A DNA stretch of 64,000 nt from Scalesia atractyloides (taxonomy: Eukaryota > Streptophyta > Magnoliopsida > Asterales > Asteraceae): positions 45,582,869 through 45,646,868 of the forward strand of contig CAMTDV010000018.1 in NCBI GenBank assembly GCA_947069175.1, given 5' to 3'. The notes below the pieces were generated by a model. The model saw only the letters and a program-made list of their open reading frames with translations, had not been told where the DNA came from and made no database searches. Positions 1 through 9,873 of the stretch are shown one piece after another. The first letter of the stretch is position 1. Every line of letters starts with the position of its first letter. The translations under genes were made by a program, and so were the position numbers.

Positions 1-222
1 GAGCATAAAAACAGGGACCGACCGATCGCCGGAATTCTGAAATAAACCGTTCATCGGTATGTTCACCTCTAATTACCATCTCTGTCATTTCATTATAGCC
101 TTAGGAATATTTGTCAATCATAAAAACAAGAAACGGATCAGTGATTCAGTCGTCGGAAATATTGAATGAAGAAGACGATGTTAATTAAGTTATAAGTATA
201 TTTAAAACCAGTAAAATGAACG

Positions 223-640
223 GGTTAGACACACAGTCCAGCGATGGACTGTGTGCAAAACATATACGCATGTCCCGAGTTCGATCCCTGATACACGCGC
301 TCCTTATATAATAAAATGCCTTTTTGTTTAAAAACTAAACCGGGTTAACTCAGTTAGTTATTAAGTATAATAAAAACCGAGATAATAACCAGGTTAGACA
401 CACAGTCCAGCGGTGGACTGTGTGCAACATTAAGTCACACGTCGCGCATTCGAAACCCGTCACTGGCACCGGTTTGTTGAATTAAAATATTTTTGCAATT
501 AAAAGAATTTCGGTTAAACTGAATAAGTATATAAATATAATTATAAACAAGATTATTTCGGGTTAGACACGTAGCTCAGTTGGTAGAGCTGCATGCACGC
601 GTACGGGAGGTCTCGGGTTCGAGCCTCACCCGGCGCAAAC
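223..640 (+). repeat. Three tandem tRNA-like units, period about 168 bp
   Basis: Units begin with GGTTAGACAC at about 223, 392 and 560 and each ends in a B-box-like stretch: GAGTTCGATCC at 278, GCATTCGAAACC at 446 and GGTTCGAGCCT at 616. The AT-rich spacers between units are also related to one another, so the whole unit of about 168 bp was duplicated. Units 1 and 2 contain a perfect 10-bp hairpin, ACACAGTCCA/TGGACTGTGT, with loops GCGA (231-254) and GCGG (400-423), where unit 3 has a normal D-arm. This could be a tRNA-derived SINE captured in an LTR, or tRNA-like structure evolved in U3. Confidence 0.65.
560..638 (+). promoter_or_regulatory. tRNA-like unit 3 with Pol III A and B boxes
   Basis: TAGCTCAGTTGG at 572-583 matches the tRNA A box, and the D-arm GCTC/GAGC around AGTTGGTA pairs perfectly. 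GGTTCGAGCCT at 616-626 matches the B box at normal tRNA spacing. The anticodon and acceptor stems do not pair well, so it is probably not a working tRNA. An internal Pol III promoter is plausible. Confidence 0.5.
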
Positions 641-658
641 TATGTCACTGACCGAACC

Positions 659-703
659 GGTCAACAAGTCAACAGGTCAACGGTCAACGGTCAACGGTCA
701 ACG
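659..703 (+). repeat. Short GGTCAAC tandem repeat
   Basis: Five to six copies of a 7-8 bp unit, GGTCAAC with variants, directly after the tRNA-like units. Confidence 0.8.
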
Positions 704-1220
704 CAAAATAAACAATTTTTTTATATTTTTATTTATTTAATTTAATTTAAAAATCAATTAAAAATACTTAAAAATAACATTTTTTAAAGATAGAAAATAG
801 CCTTAAACTCACAATAAATATATCTAAAAATTTCATTAAAATCCTTAATAAAATCCGCTCATTTAATATATTTTTCCGTTATTATTTAGGTTAGTATTTC
901 TCGTTGTTCCGCTCATCTAATTCGTGCGCATCTCACCATCTCCAATCCAACGCACCCAATGTGAGTGAATCTTTACAAATTCCCCGTTTAATCACGTTTT
1001 GGGGTGTATCACGTGTCTTGTTATATATATTATAATTAAACCATTGTGCATACATCATATCATGAACATGTGTATTCAGTTTGTTTCTGTTGTGTAGTTA
1101 TTGTTGGATGCAATTTATTATTTTCAGTATATGCAATTTCATAGGCCGCCGCTCCCCATTACATTATGAGCGTTGAGCATGTTCCCCATTTCATTATGAG
1201 GTTGAACCTGGCGTGCCCAC
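704..1220. other. AT-rich LTR interior without genes
   Basis: No coding region is seen. It is AT-rich and contains GTTATATATATTATAA near 1020-1035, which could be the TATA element of this LTR (low certainty). Confidence 0.4.
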
Positions 1221-1322
1221 ATACGATCGGCTCCGTTTGATTGAGCCTTGATCGCACAGACATTTTCATTTTCAGTACATGCAATACGATCGGCTCCGTT
1301 TGATTGAGCCTTGATCGCACAG
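1221..1322 (+). repeat. Two copies of a 39-bp direct repeat
   Basis: ATACGATCGGCTCC...GCACAG occurs at 1221-1259 and 1284-1322 and appears identical. It is a local duplication inside LTR G. Confidence 0.85.
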
Positions 1323-1878
1323 TTTCATTTATGTTATTTATCGTATGTTGTTGGTATATTAATGTATGCTATCCTATGTTATTGTATGTTATAGTTGTGA
1401 TTGCTATTTGCCACTGCTTGATTATTTACATTTGCTCATTTATGATTATGCACAATTTTTCATTGATAAACTAACAAGTAATTCATTAATAAATGTTTAT
1501 CTAATAAGGTTCACTCGCCAACTTATGTTGACCCCAAAACCCCCATTTTTACACATAATACAGGTGAACCAGCAGCAGCTAGGAACACATAGGATTGGAC
1601 TAGAAGAATAAAATGATTTAGAGTTGGGATTGTTATGTTTGGTTTATTTTCTTTGTATTGTATGAACATGTTTGGATATTTGGAAATGTAACTTTGACTT
1701 TATTAAATATGAAACATATTAGTAAATGTCATGAGCTTTGGTGATAACCCAATTATGCCCCGACTCTTATTCCGCTGCGGGTCGAGGTGTGACATTATAT
1801 TACAATTGTGTTATGTGAGTTATATATGTATATTGTGATGCACGCAACTTATAACTAACTGCACCAACCCAGCAGGCT

Positions 1879-2378
1879 ATGTCATCATCATCATCCGACA
1901 AATCTCGACAATCAAGGGCGTCGGGGAAGGCACCCATGGCCGAACCCTCACCACCTCATGGCGTGGAGACACGCTCAGCTGCTAGGAAAAGACTCGCTCT
2001 AGGAGGGGAGTCGTCCTCCCGTCCGACCACCGCTATACCGGTCGAACCGGTCAACTCGTTAGGAGTAGGGGACGTTCTACTTAGGGATATGTGAAGGAAA
2101 GGGCTGACTGGCTCGAAGACAGAGTTCTTGAGTCCAGTTGGAGGATTCAAGAACTGGAGCAGAACCAAGCACCACCTGTCCCAGTACCCGCACCAGCACC
2201 GGCCCCTCCAGCGCCGGTAGAGGAAGAAGAGGAGGATCCAGAGGAGGATCAAGAGGAAGACCCGGAGGAGGATCCGTAGGAAGAAGAGCCAAAACAGGAC
2301 CCGTCTGTTGAAGCTGAAAACGCCGCAGAGGATGACGGCAACGATAGCGACTTTGGAGATGGAGACGTAGATGACTAA
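1879..2378 (+). pseudogene. Upstream ORF before gag (acidic, proline-rich), decayed
   Basis: Starts at MSSSSSD (1879), reads a Ser/Arg-rich head ('RSAARKR') in one frame to about 2094, then continues in another frame from about 2091 as WLEDRVLESSWRIQELEQ, a Pro/Ala run and a long Glu/Asp tail ending at TAA 2376-2378, with one internal stop at 2277. The copy in A2 has the same head and tail plus a coiled-coil stretch in between, which A1 lost through a deletion of roughly 0.15 kb. It is separated from gag by about 150 nt. The function is unknown; conservation in two copies shows it belongs to the element. Confidence 0.6.
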
Positions 2379-2530
2379 CTCGTCTCGCCAATCCCTGTTT
2401 TGTTTCCTTTAGATTGTTTAATTTGTTGGGTTGACATAACTTGTGTGATTGTTGAAGTGTGGAATTTGAAAACTATATTGGATATATATACTTATCGGTG
2501 TGTGTTTGTGTTGTCTTGCGAAGATCTAAA

Positions 2531-3590
2531 ATGGTAACTGGTCGTCGCGGAAACCTCAACATGTCACCTGAAGAATTGGCCGCATTAATCCAAGAACACG
2601 TGAATGCTGCTCTGGCAGGTGTTCAAAACCCACCAGCAGGAGGGGGTCTTAACCCCTACAAGATGTTCCTTGATGCAAAACCGAGCAAGTTCACGGGTGT
2701 GGAAGGACCCATAGGACTGGTCCGTTGGATTGAAGTCTGAATCGGTGTTCGGGATGTGCAATTGCCTTGAAGCCAATAAGGTCAAGTATGCTGCCTCAAC
2801 GTTGGAAGATGGGGCATTAACCTGGTGGAACGCACAAGTCCAAACGCGTGGACTTGTTGCGGCGAACGCAATGCCTGGACCGAGTTTAAGGCCCTAATCA
2901 AGGAGGAATACTGTCCGCGAGACAGAGTTCAGCAGTTGGAGCAAGCGTTATGGAACCACAAGATGGTAGGGTCTGAAATTGAAGCGTACACGGCCAAACA
3001 TCATGATCTGGTGTTCCTATGTCCCGATCTGGCTAACACCGTCGAAAAATGACTTGAGTTTTATCTTGGGGGTCTGGTCCCTGAGATCCAGGGCATGGTA
3101 ATGCCTAGCAACCCTATGACGGAGCATCAAGCGATCAGGCTGTCGCATAAACTCACCGATAAGGCGGTTGAACAAAGGAAGTTGCCACCTCGGGGTGCAA
3201 CCGAAGTTGTCCCTGATAACAAAAGAAAATTTGAAGACTCACCTGCTCGACAGTCTTCGTCAGCCCAACCACAACAAGGAAACCAGAAGCGGTCCAACAA
3301 TTTCAACAACAATCGGGGTCACAATAATCAGTCTGCCAACAACACCCATAACTCAAGCGGCTATGCGGGTCGAAAGCCACAATGTAATCGTTGTAACGTC
3401 CATCATCACGGCCCTTGCGCCGGAAATCGCTGCCAACGATGTGGCAAAGCGGGACACGCGACAAAGGATTGTCGCGGGTAAATCATGTCTTGACAAAATC
3501 AGAATCAGCACCAGGGTCAACAGCAAGGTAATAACCGGGGATGCTATCAGTGTGGTAGCACTTCCCATTCCAAGCGAGACTGCCCACAGC
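2531..3590 (+). pseudogene. gag: gag (capsid and zinc knuckles), frameshifted
   Basis: The start ATG at 2531 gives MVTGRRGNLNMSPEELA. The Ty3-type capsid core follows (WWN, FKALIKEEYCP, YLGGL). One frameshift lies near 2735 and stops occur at 3050 and 3479. The nucleocapsid part has CNRCNVHHHGPC, CQRCGKAGHATKDC and, past the stop, CYQCGSTSHSKRDC, so at least two CX2CX4HX4C knuckles for RNA packaging. The protease follows in the same frame, as expected for a fused gag-pol. Unlike A2, this copy has no intron between PAG and GGL (near 2640). Confidence 0.85.
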
Positions 3591-3592
3591 TT

Positions 3593-3652
3593 CGCAACAA
3601 CAACAATGGTGGGAACAACAACAACAACAACAATAACAACAATGGCAACACT
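3593..3652 (+). repeat. (AAC)n microsatellite encoding poly-Asn linker
   Basis: An almost pure AAC/AAT run codes an Asn/Gly-rich linker between the last zinc knuckle and the protease. The same tract is present in A2 (21258-21330 as GTT on the plus strand), so it is part of the family's gag-pol linker. Confidence 0.85.
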
Positions 3653-4200
3653 GGAAACGGTGGCACAGGAGGTGCCAAAGGTCGTGCATTCACGCTGGGC
3701 CGCGGAGAGGCCAGAAACGACTCGATCGTGGTCACCGGTAAGTTTTCCCTTAACGATCATTTTGCTACTATACTTTTTGATACGGGTGCGGATAAGAGTT
3801 TTATATCTGAGTCTTTTAGGAAGAATCTAAATCTCACGCCTAAACCCCTAGAGACCCCTTACGTCATAGAACTAGCCGATGGTAAATCTGTAGATGTGAC
3901 CCATTTAGTAACTGGTTGTCAACTTAAACTCGCGGGTCACACCTTTACCATTGATCTGATGACAACTACCCTGGGTAGTTTTGACGTGGTAGCCGGAATT
4001 GACTGGCTATCCGACGTCCGAGCTGAAGTTCTCTGTTTCGAGAAAGTTATCCGTATTCCGCTCTCTAACGACGAAGTCTTGACGGTGCAAGGCGAGAAGG
4101 CAGGCGCCGTCACAAAAATCATTTCTTTACATGCAAGCTCAGAAGTATCTTCGGAGAAAGAACTCCTTCGCTTTGCTCGCACTGGTCACCAAGCAGCCTA
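3653..4200 (+). pseudogene. Retroviral-type aspartic protease of A1
   Basis: The catalytic motif LFDTGADKSF starts near 3775, followed by ELADGK and the GIDWL flap-distal motif near 3998, typical of Ty3/gypsy proteases that cleave gag-pol. The open frame 3728-4201 shifts near 4135; the linker to RT ('QAQKYL...') continues in another frame. Same frame as the gag nucleocapsid, which supports a single gag-pol polyprotein. Confidence 0.85.
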
Positions 4201-5640
4201 AGGACGAGAAGCGGATTGAAGATATCCCCGTCGTCCGTGATTTTCCGACGTGTTTCCAGAGGAGTTACCTGGTCTTCCACCACATCGACAAGTGGAGTAT
4301 GAAATCGAATTGGCGAACCATGCAACTCCTATCGCCAAGGCCCCATACCGCTTAGCCCCAGCAGAGCTGCAAGAGCTGTCTACCCAACTTCAGGAATTGT
4401 TGGAAAAAGGATTTATCCGACCCCATACTTCGCCATGGGGAGCTCCGGTCCTTTTTGTCAAGAAGAAGGACGGGACCTTCCGCATGTACATCGACTATAG
4501 GGAACTCAATAAGGTTACCGTCAATAATCGATACCCATTACCTCGCATCGACGATCTCTTCGACCAGCTTCAAGGGTCAAGCTACTACTCCAAGATCGAT
4601 CTACGGTCCGGTTATCACCAGTTACGCGTCATAGAGGAGGATATCTCCAAAACGACATTTTGCACTCGGTATGGCCATTATGAGTTCTTGGTCATGCCCT
4701 TCGGTCTCACCAATGCACCCGCGGTGTTCATGGACCTCATGAACCGCGTGTGTAAGCCGTATCTCAACAAGTTTGTCATCGTGTTCATCGATGATATACT
4801 CGTCTACTCTAAGGGTGAAGAAGAAATGCTGAGCATCTACGATTATTGCTGGAACTACTTCAACAGGAGAAACTCTATGCCAAGTTTTCGAAGTGTGATT
4901 TCTGGATTCGAGAAGTTCAGTTCCTCGGGCATATCGTGAATGAAAAGGGTATACACGTTGATCCCGCCAATATCGAAGCTATCAAGAACTGGGAAGCACC
5001 CAGGACACCGACAGAGATCCGACAATTTTTGGGTTTGGCTGGTTACTACAGACGTTTCATCGAGGGATTCTCAAAGATCGTACAACCGCTTACCACTCTC
5101 ACTCAGAAGGGTACCAAGTATGCTTGGGGTGGCAAAACAGGAAGCAGCATTTCAATTGCTGAAGCAGAAACTTTGCAGTGCGCCCATCTTGTCCTTGCCA
5201 GAAGGGACGGATGATTTTGTGGTATATTGTGACGCTTCCATTCAGGGATTGGGATGTGTACTCATGCAACATGATAAAGTCATCGCGTATGCATCCCGAC
5301 AGTTGAAGGTTCACGAGAAAAACTACACAACACATGACCTGGAATTGGGAGCAGTTGTGTTTGCACTTAAGATTTGGAGACACTATCTATATGGAACAAA
5401 GTGCACAATCTACACGGATCACAAGAGCCTCCAGCATATCTTTGACCAGAAGGATTTGAACATGCGACAGCGTCGCTGGGTCGAACTCCTGAACGATTAT
5501 GAATGTGCCATTTGGTATCACCCGGGTAAAGCTAACGTGGTAGCTGATGCCCTCAGTAGGAAGGAGCACTTGAAACCTTGTCGGGTACGAGCACTACAGT
5601 TCACAATTCATTTGGGGAACAGATACGCGACGCGCAGCTA
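4201..5640 (+). pseudogene. Reverse transcriptase and RNase H of A1, frameshifted
   Basis: RT motifs run in order: FPEELPGLPPHR, WGAPVLFVKKKDGTFRM, YRELNK, LRSGYHQLR, MPFGLTNAPAVF and the catalytic FIDDILVYSK near 4788. The connection LGLAGYYRRF and the Ty3-type RNase H follow (VYCDAS near 5220, DLELGA, YTDHKSLQH, DALSR near 5550). The frame breaks near 4243, 4830, 5135 and 5570-5630, so no full-length product can be made. Synthesises element cDNA in the cytoplasmic particle when intact. Confidence 0.9.
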
Positions 5641-7068
5641 GAAGCAGTTAAGGAAGAAAACATCAAGGCTGAATCTGTGGGAAAGATGGAACGCGATTGG
5701 GAAGTGAAACCCAATGGTGCCCGGTATTTCATGAATCGTATATGGGTACCTCTCTACGGAGACCTCAGGAAGCTAGTTATGGACGAAGCTCACAAATCCC
5801 GATACTCTGTCCATCCTGGTTCAGATAAGATGTATCAAGACTTTAAAGCCGCGTACTGGTGGCCCAACATGAAAGCGGATATAGCCACCTATGTGAGCAA
5901 GTGTTTGACTTGTGCGAAAGTCAAGGTGGAATACCAGAAGCCATCAGGGCTACTTCAACAACATGAGATCCCAGTATGGAAATGGGATCAGATCTTGATG
6001 GACTTTATCACTAAACTCCCGCGAACTCCGGGTGGTTGCGATATCATCTGGGTAATCGTGGATCGTCTAACTAAGTCTGCACACTTCCTAGCAATTAAAG
6101 AAACAGATAAGATGGATAAGTTGACTCGCATCTACATTAAGGAAGTAGTTTCTCGGCACGGGGTGCCAACGTCCATCATCTCAGACAGAGATGCTCGTTT
6201 CACGTCCAACTTTTGGCAATCACTTCAGAAAGCGTTGGGTACACGCTTAGATATGAGCACGGCTTATCACCCTCAGACGGATGGTCAAAGTGAAAGGACC
6301 ATTCAGACCTTGGAAGACATGCTTAGGGCATGTGTGGTAGACTTTGGGAACAATTGGGAAATCCATCTGCCTTTAGTGGAGTTCTCGTATAACAACAGTT
6401 ACCATACGAGTATTCAGGCAACACCGTTTGAAGCATTATACGGTCACAAATGTAGATCACCGGTCTGTTGGGAAGAAGTCGGTAACAGTCAACTCACAGG
6501 TCCTGAGTTGATACTTGAGGCTACTGAAAAGATTGTGCAAATCAGAAACCGCATGGCAGCGGCACGAGATCGACAGAAAAGTTACGCTGATCAACGATGC
6601 AAACCGCTCGAATTTCAAGTAGGCGACCGCGTCCTACTGAAGGTGTCACCCTGGAAGGATGTAATCCGTTTTGGGAAACGAGACAAACTAAACCCACGGT
6701 ACGTAGGCCCATTTGTGATTTCGAAGCGTATCGGGCCCGTAGCTTATCAGTTAGACCTTCCTACCGAACTCAGTGGAGTTCACAACGTTTTCCATGTGTC
6801 CAATCTGAAGAAGTGCCTATCAAATGAGACCCTAGTCATTCCATTGGATGAGATTCAAGTGGATGAGCAACTGCATTTTGTGGAGCAACCTATCGAGATC
6901 ATGGATCGTGAGATCAAGACTCAAAGGCACAGCAAGATACCGATTGTCAAGGTTCGTTGGGACTCTAAGCGTGGACCGGAGTTCATGTGGGAAAGAGTGG
7001 ACCAAATGAAAAGCAAATACCCACACCTTTTTGCAGCTGAGCAGCAATCTGACATTACCACCAACTAA
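5578..7068 (+). CDS. Integrase with C-terminal chromodomain (A1), long open frame
   Basis: A 496-residue open frame; the true domain starts in the RNase H-integrase linker, so the first residues are out-of-frame sequence. The N-terminal zinc domain shows HKSRYSVHPG and CLTCAKVK, although the linker is Tekay-like rather than canonical. The DDE core has VDRLTKSAHF, SDRDARF and SERTIQTLE. The GPY/F-like motif PRYVGPF lies near 6695. The C-terminus (IMDREIK, VKVRWDS, FMWERVDQM) matches the chromodomain of Tekay/Del chromoviruses, which targets integration to chromatin. It ends at TAA 7066-7068, about 180 bp before the 3' LTR. Confidence 0.85.
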   Translation: MSGTSTTVHNSFGEQIRDAQLEAVKEENIKAESVGKMERDWEVKPNGARYFMNRIWVPLYGDLRKLVMDEAHKSRYSVHPGSDKMYQDFKAAYWWPNMKADIATYVSKCLTCAKVKVEYQKPSGLLQQHEIPVWKWDQILMDFITKLPRTPGGCDIIWVIVDRLTKSAHFLAIKETDKMDKLTRIYIKEVVSRHGVPTSIISDRDARFTSNFWQSLQKALGTRLDMSTAYHPQTDGQSERTIQTLEDMLRACVVDFGNNWEIHLPLVEFSYNNSYHTSIQATPFEALYGHKCRSPVCWEEVGNSQLTGPELILEATEKIVQIRNRMAAARDRQKSYADQRCKPLEFQVGDRVLLKVSPWKDVIRFGKRDKLNPRYVGPFVISKRIGPVAYQLDLPTELSGVHNVFHVSNLKKCLSNETLVIPLDEIQVDEQLHFVEQPIEIMDREIKTQRHSKIPIVKVRWDSKRGPEFMWERVDQMKSKYPHLFAAEQQSDITTN

Positions 7069-7075
7069 ATTTCGG

Positions 7076-7250
7076 GACGAAATTCTTTCAACATAGGGAT
7101 GATGTGACAGCCTGGGAATTACTTGTATCAGTACTAACAAACTGAATCTTTCAACATGGGGATAAAGTGACATCCCGACTTTCAATATGTTGCATTCTAA
7201 ATCGCGTTTACTCAATTTCCGGGACGAAAATTCTTTCAACATGGGGATAA
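7076..7250 (+). repeat. Polypurine-tract region with duplicated LTR start
   Basis: TTTCAACATGGGGATAA-like tracts occur at about 7087, 7149 and 7236. The second and third are each followed by AGTGACATCCCGACTTT, the first bases of the LTR; only the third leads into the full LTR. A2 has two tracts rather than three. The tract marks where plus-strand cDNA priming occurs. Confidence 0.7.
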
Positions 7251-7623
7251 AGTGACATCCCGACTTTTCAGGTATCTTAAACGCGCTACTTTACGGTTAT
7301 TCATTCCTACGTTGATTTAATTCGGAGAATTAAATTACACGCTCACAATAACTACGCTAACTTTGTGAATCTATTGCGTGAATTACGTGCTATGTGTTAT
7401 TAGACGTTTGTAGATTTTGTAGATTATTATATCACGCTCTCATTTCGCGATTATTAGTTATAAAAAATATAATAAATAAATAGCCGAACCGAACCGAGCC
7501 GCGAAACGTGTCGAGCTCACCTCCTTGCGGCCCAAGGAACTAACCTAAACTTGAGGCCCAAGCCACTTAACCCAACCCCCCCCCATTGCGGCCGCACCCC
7601 CTCCCCTTTCTTTTCCCTTGTTT

Positions 7624-7630
7624 TATATAA
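7624..7630 (+). promoter_or_regulatory. Candidate TATA box of LTR A
   Basis: TATATAA, followed about 45 bp downstream by AAAACCCTAG and a GC-rich stretch as in plant transcript leaders. In A2 the equivalent site is degraded. Confidence 0.4.
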
Positions 7631-8123
7631 ATGTGGGCATGCATGAGTTGTGTTTAAAAAAAAAAACACAAAACCCTAGTCCCTAAGAGAAGGCCGACGG
7701 CAGCCCCCCCCCCTCACGGTCGCACAAGCTCCAACTCCAGATTGATTCCAATCTTGTCCCGGTTCGCTAATCATCATCGTTTCAAGGTTAGGGTCTAATT
7801 GTTTTGCGATTCACATTAGGGTTTGTTAATATTGATCATGATTATGTGTAATGGTAGGATTATTAGTATGAAAAGTGTTGTGATTTATGATTAGTTCGGA
7901 TGATTGTGCGGATCTTTGCGATTGTGATGTTATGTTATATACTAAAATCATAAGCTGTGTTTTAGCGATAAAGATCATGTTATATAATTAGGTTTTGCAT
8001 GAATATTGATATACATGATGATATTTGACAAATAAACCTGTTCTTAATCGTTATTATTAAGCGTCATGATCGTTTAAGCATGTTCTGATGCGATAAAAGT
8101 CGAAAACAGTTTGCTGAATGCAT

Positions 8124-8149
8124 TTACAGCCAACTTCAATTGGCTGTAA
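8124..8149. repeat. Hairpin TTACAGCCAA/TTGGCTGTAA in LTR A
   Basis: A perfect 10-bp stem with a 6-nt loop. It is conserved in the A2 left LTR (16745-16770, 11-bp stem) and, with one change, in the A2 right LTR (25335-25360). Confidence 0.75.
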
Positions 8150-8460
8150 CCTGATCGTTATTTATTGAAAAGTGGATTTTCTGAAGCCTAAAACGTGTAT
8201 TTTTGAAAACGCTTCTAATGGCGCCAGATTCATATTTTTCTGAGGTCGTTTGCTATTTTTAAGTTGTCATTTAGTGCAGCAGCTGAAGCTGCATAAATTC
8301 TGCAAAATTTGCTAGTTGTTTATCGAGTCGGATCTCATAGTCTGTAGGGGGTTGGGTCACGAAATGTGTACAGTAACTGGAGACGGGAATTTCCGAAAAC
8401 ATCCCACTGGAATTTTGTTAATTGAATGAACGATGATTTTAAAATAATTTTTCCCGTGGA

Positions 8461-8492
8461 CTGCAGTCAGAAAGCGACGAATCTGACTGCAG
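8461..8492. repeat. Hairpin CTGCAGTCAGA/TCTGACTGCAG in LTR A
   Basis: A perfect 11-bp stem with a 10-nt loop, directly followed by GTATATAAATG (8497-8507). The A2 LTRs keep it with one C-to-T-type change in an arm. Confidence 0.75.
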
Positions 8493-9873
8493 CCTAGTAT
8501 ATAAATGTTTATAAACAATTGGTAAAGCGTTAGAACTTGAAAATTTTACATAAAATTATACATTATAGTTGACACCTCCTGTAAACAAATTGTAATTTTT
8601 GGAATGTTGGAACTATTTTATAAAAACCCTCGAAAACAGCTCAGTTATGAGCGTACAAGCTGAAACATGATAACTTGCGTTTGTGTGTACCAAAGTGTTG
8701 TATGAGTTAATCTGTGTTTATGAAAAGTTGGTTTGATCATTATTTTGGTATGATGATACTTTGCATGCATGATTGTGTTTTTGAATTGGTTATTACGTGT
8801 GCCGCACTGTGTGTTAGTTATGCGTAGGGTTTTGTATCAGTGTGTTCACACACTAACTTTAAATCGGTTGGCATGTTAGGACGCGATTAGCGGTTCCATC
8901 ATTTGCTACTTTTGTGTTATTCTAACCGAGCAATTAAAGGTGAGTTCACGGCCCCTAATTTTATCCGGTTTTGAACAACAGGGGGAGAAACATGTATACA
9001 CTCTATAACTCTATCTTTTACGTTATGCGAAATTAATGTCGTTAACTATTCGGTAACTAAGTTAATGTTAATGTACGTTATGGTCACTAAGTAGCTATAT
9101 CACGGAAGTCCTCAACCAACTCTCGGATCGTTAGTATTGGGTTAGATAGCGGGGAAATTATAAGTAGTACTACTGGGCCCGACAAGCCCCACCCGAGCTA
9201 GTCGCGCTAGCCGACCGGGTATGGTCAACGGGTGATTAATTTGGCCTAACTTTCGCCATGGTCAGTGATAGACCTGGCAACACTGAGGCAACAACAGTCA
9301 GCTTCGATCGCGAACTCTTATGTGACGTAACTTTAGGCTCACTACCTACATGTTAACATTGAACTTAATTACGAACCAACATAATTATTCCGGGTTAGGA
9401 ATTATGGAACTATATTGTTATCCCGGGTTAGGGATAATGGGGGAAAACAAACTTTTAACCGAACTTGTGAACTTATAAAAACCTGTGAACTGACTCTTCT
9501 TTAATGTTGACACTTGTTTCTTTACATGTTTCTCAGGATGCTAGGAGCGCTAGGTGCACTCACTTGCATTTGATCAAGACATTTTTATCGAGTCTTATTT
9601 ACGAATATTGTTTGGGATTTTTGGTTTTGGCGTTTATGTTGGCGCCCGTTACTTTACTTTACTCTAATGCTTCCGGTAAACTTTGAAACTAATGCTTCCG
9701 CTAAACTATGATACTAAGATAATTTGAAAATAACTATGAATGGTTAAACAAATGTTTTTGGAAAACGTTTAAATAAATCATATAGAGTCGTTCGATATTA
9801 CTAGTGTCTCAGATTCTGGTTTGATCACACGCCTCGTGGTAAAACTCCGCAAGTGGAAATTGAGGATGTGACA

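Larger units (their letters stand above)
1..1794 (+). mobile_element. LTR of family G (3' part; left end outside window)
   Basis: The segment ends in CCGCTGCGGGTCGAGGTGTGACA, close to the end of the family B LTRs (CGCTGCGAGTCGGGGTGTGACA), so it is the 3' end of a plus-orientation gypsy LTR. Sequence from 1795 on aligns directly with the leader of element A2 (minus strand near 23500), so this LTR was inserted into the leader of element A1. TTATA at 1795-1799 is the predicted right target duplication; the left copy lies outside the window. Whether this is a solo LTR or the 3' LTR of a full element cannot be seen. No coding region is supported; the short ORF at 1366-1611 looks like chance. Confidence 0.7.
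1795..9873 (+). mobile_element. Ty3/gypsy chromovirus A1 (Tekay/Del-like), 5' end missing
   Basis: Order on the plus strand: leader, upstream ORF, gag with zinc knuckles, protease, RT, RNase H, integrase with chromodomain, polypurine tract, 3' LTR. The body matches the minus-strand element A2 throughout. The 5' LTR is not in view because LTR G was inserted in the leader. Gag and pol carry frameshifts and stops, although integrase is a long open frame. GACTC at 9874-9878 is the presumed right target duplication. Confidence 0.85.
7251..9873 (+). mobile_element. 3' LTR of A1 (family A, 2.6 kb)
   Basis: Matches the two A2 LTRs (reverse orientation) from end to end and ends GGATGTGACA at 9873. 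The first base is A instead of T, so the TG terminus is mutated. It contains TATATAA at 7624-7630 followed by an AAACCCTA motif, a plausible promoter. Two inverted repeats are listed separately. ORFs of about 60-75 aa inside are chance. Confidence 0.85.

Noticed and set aside
560..638. Functional tRNA gene
   Set aside because: The D-arm and boxes fit, but anticodon and acceptor stems do not pair and two diverged copies lie beside it.
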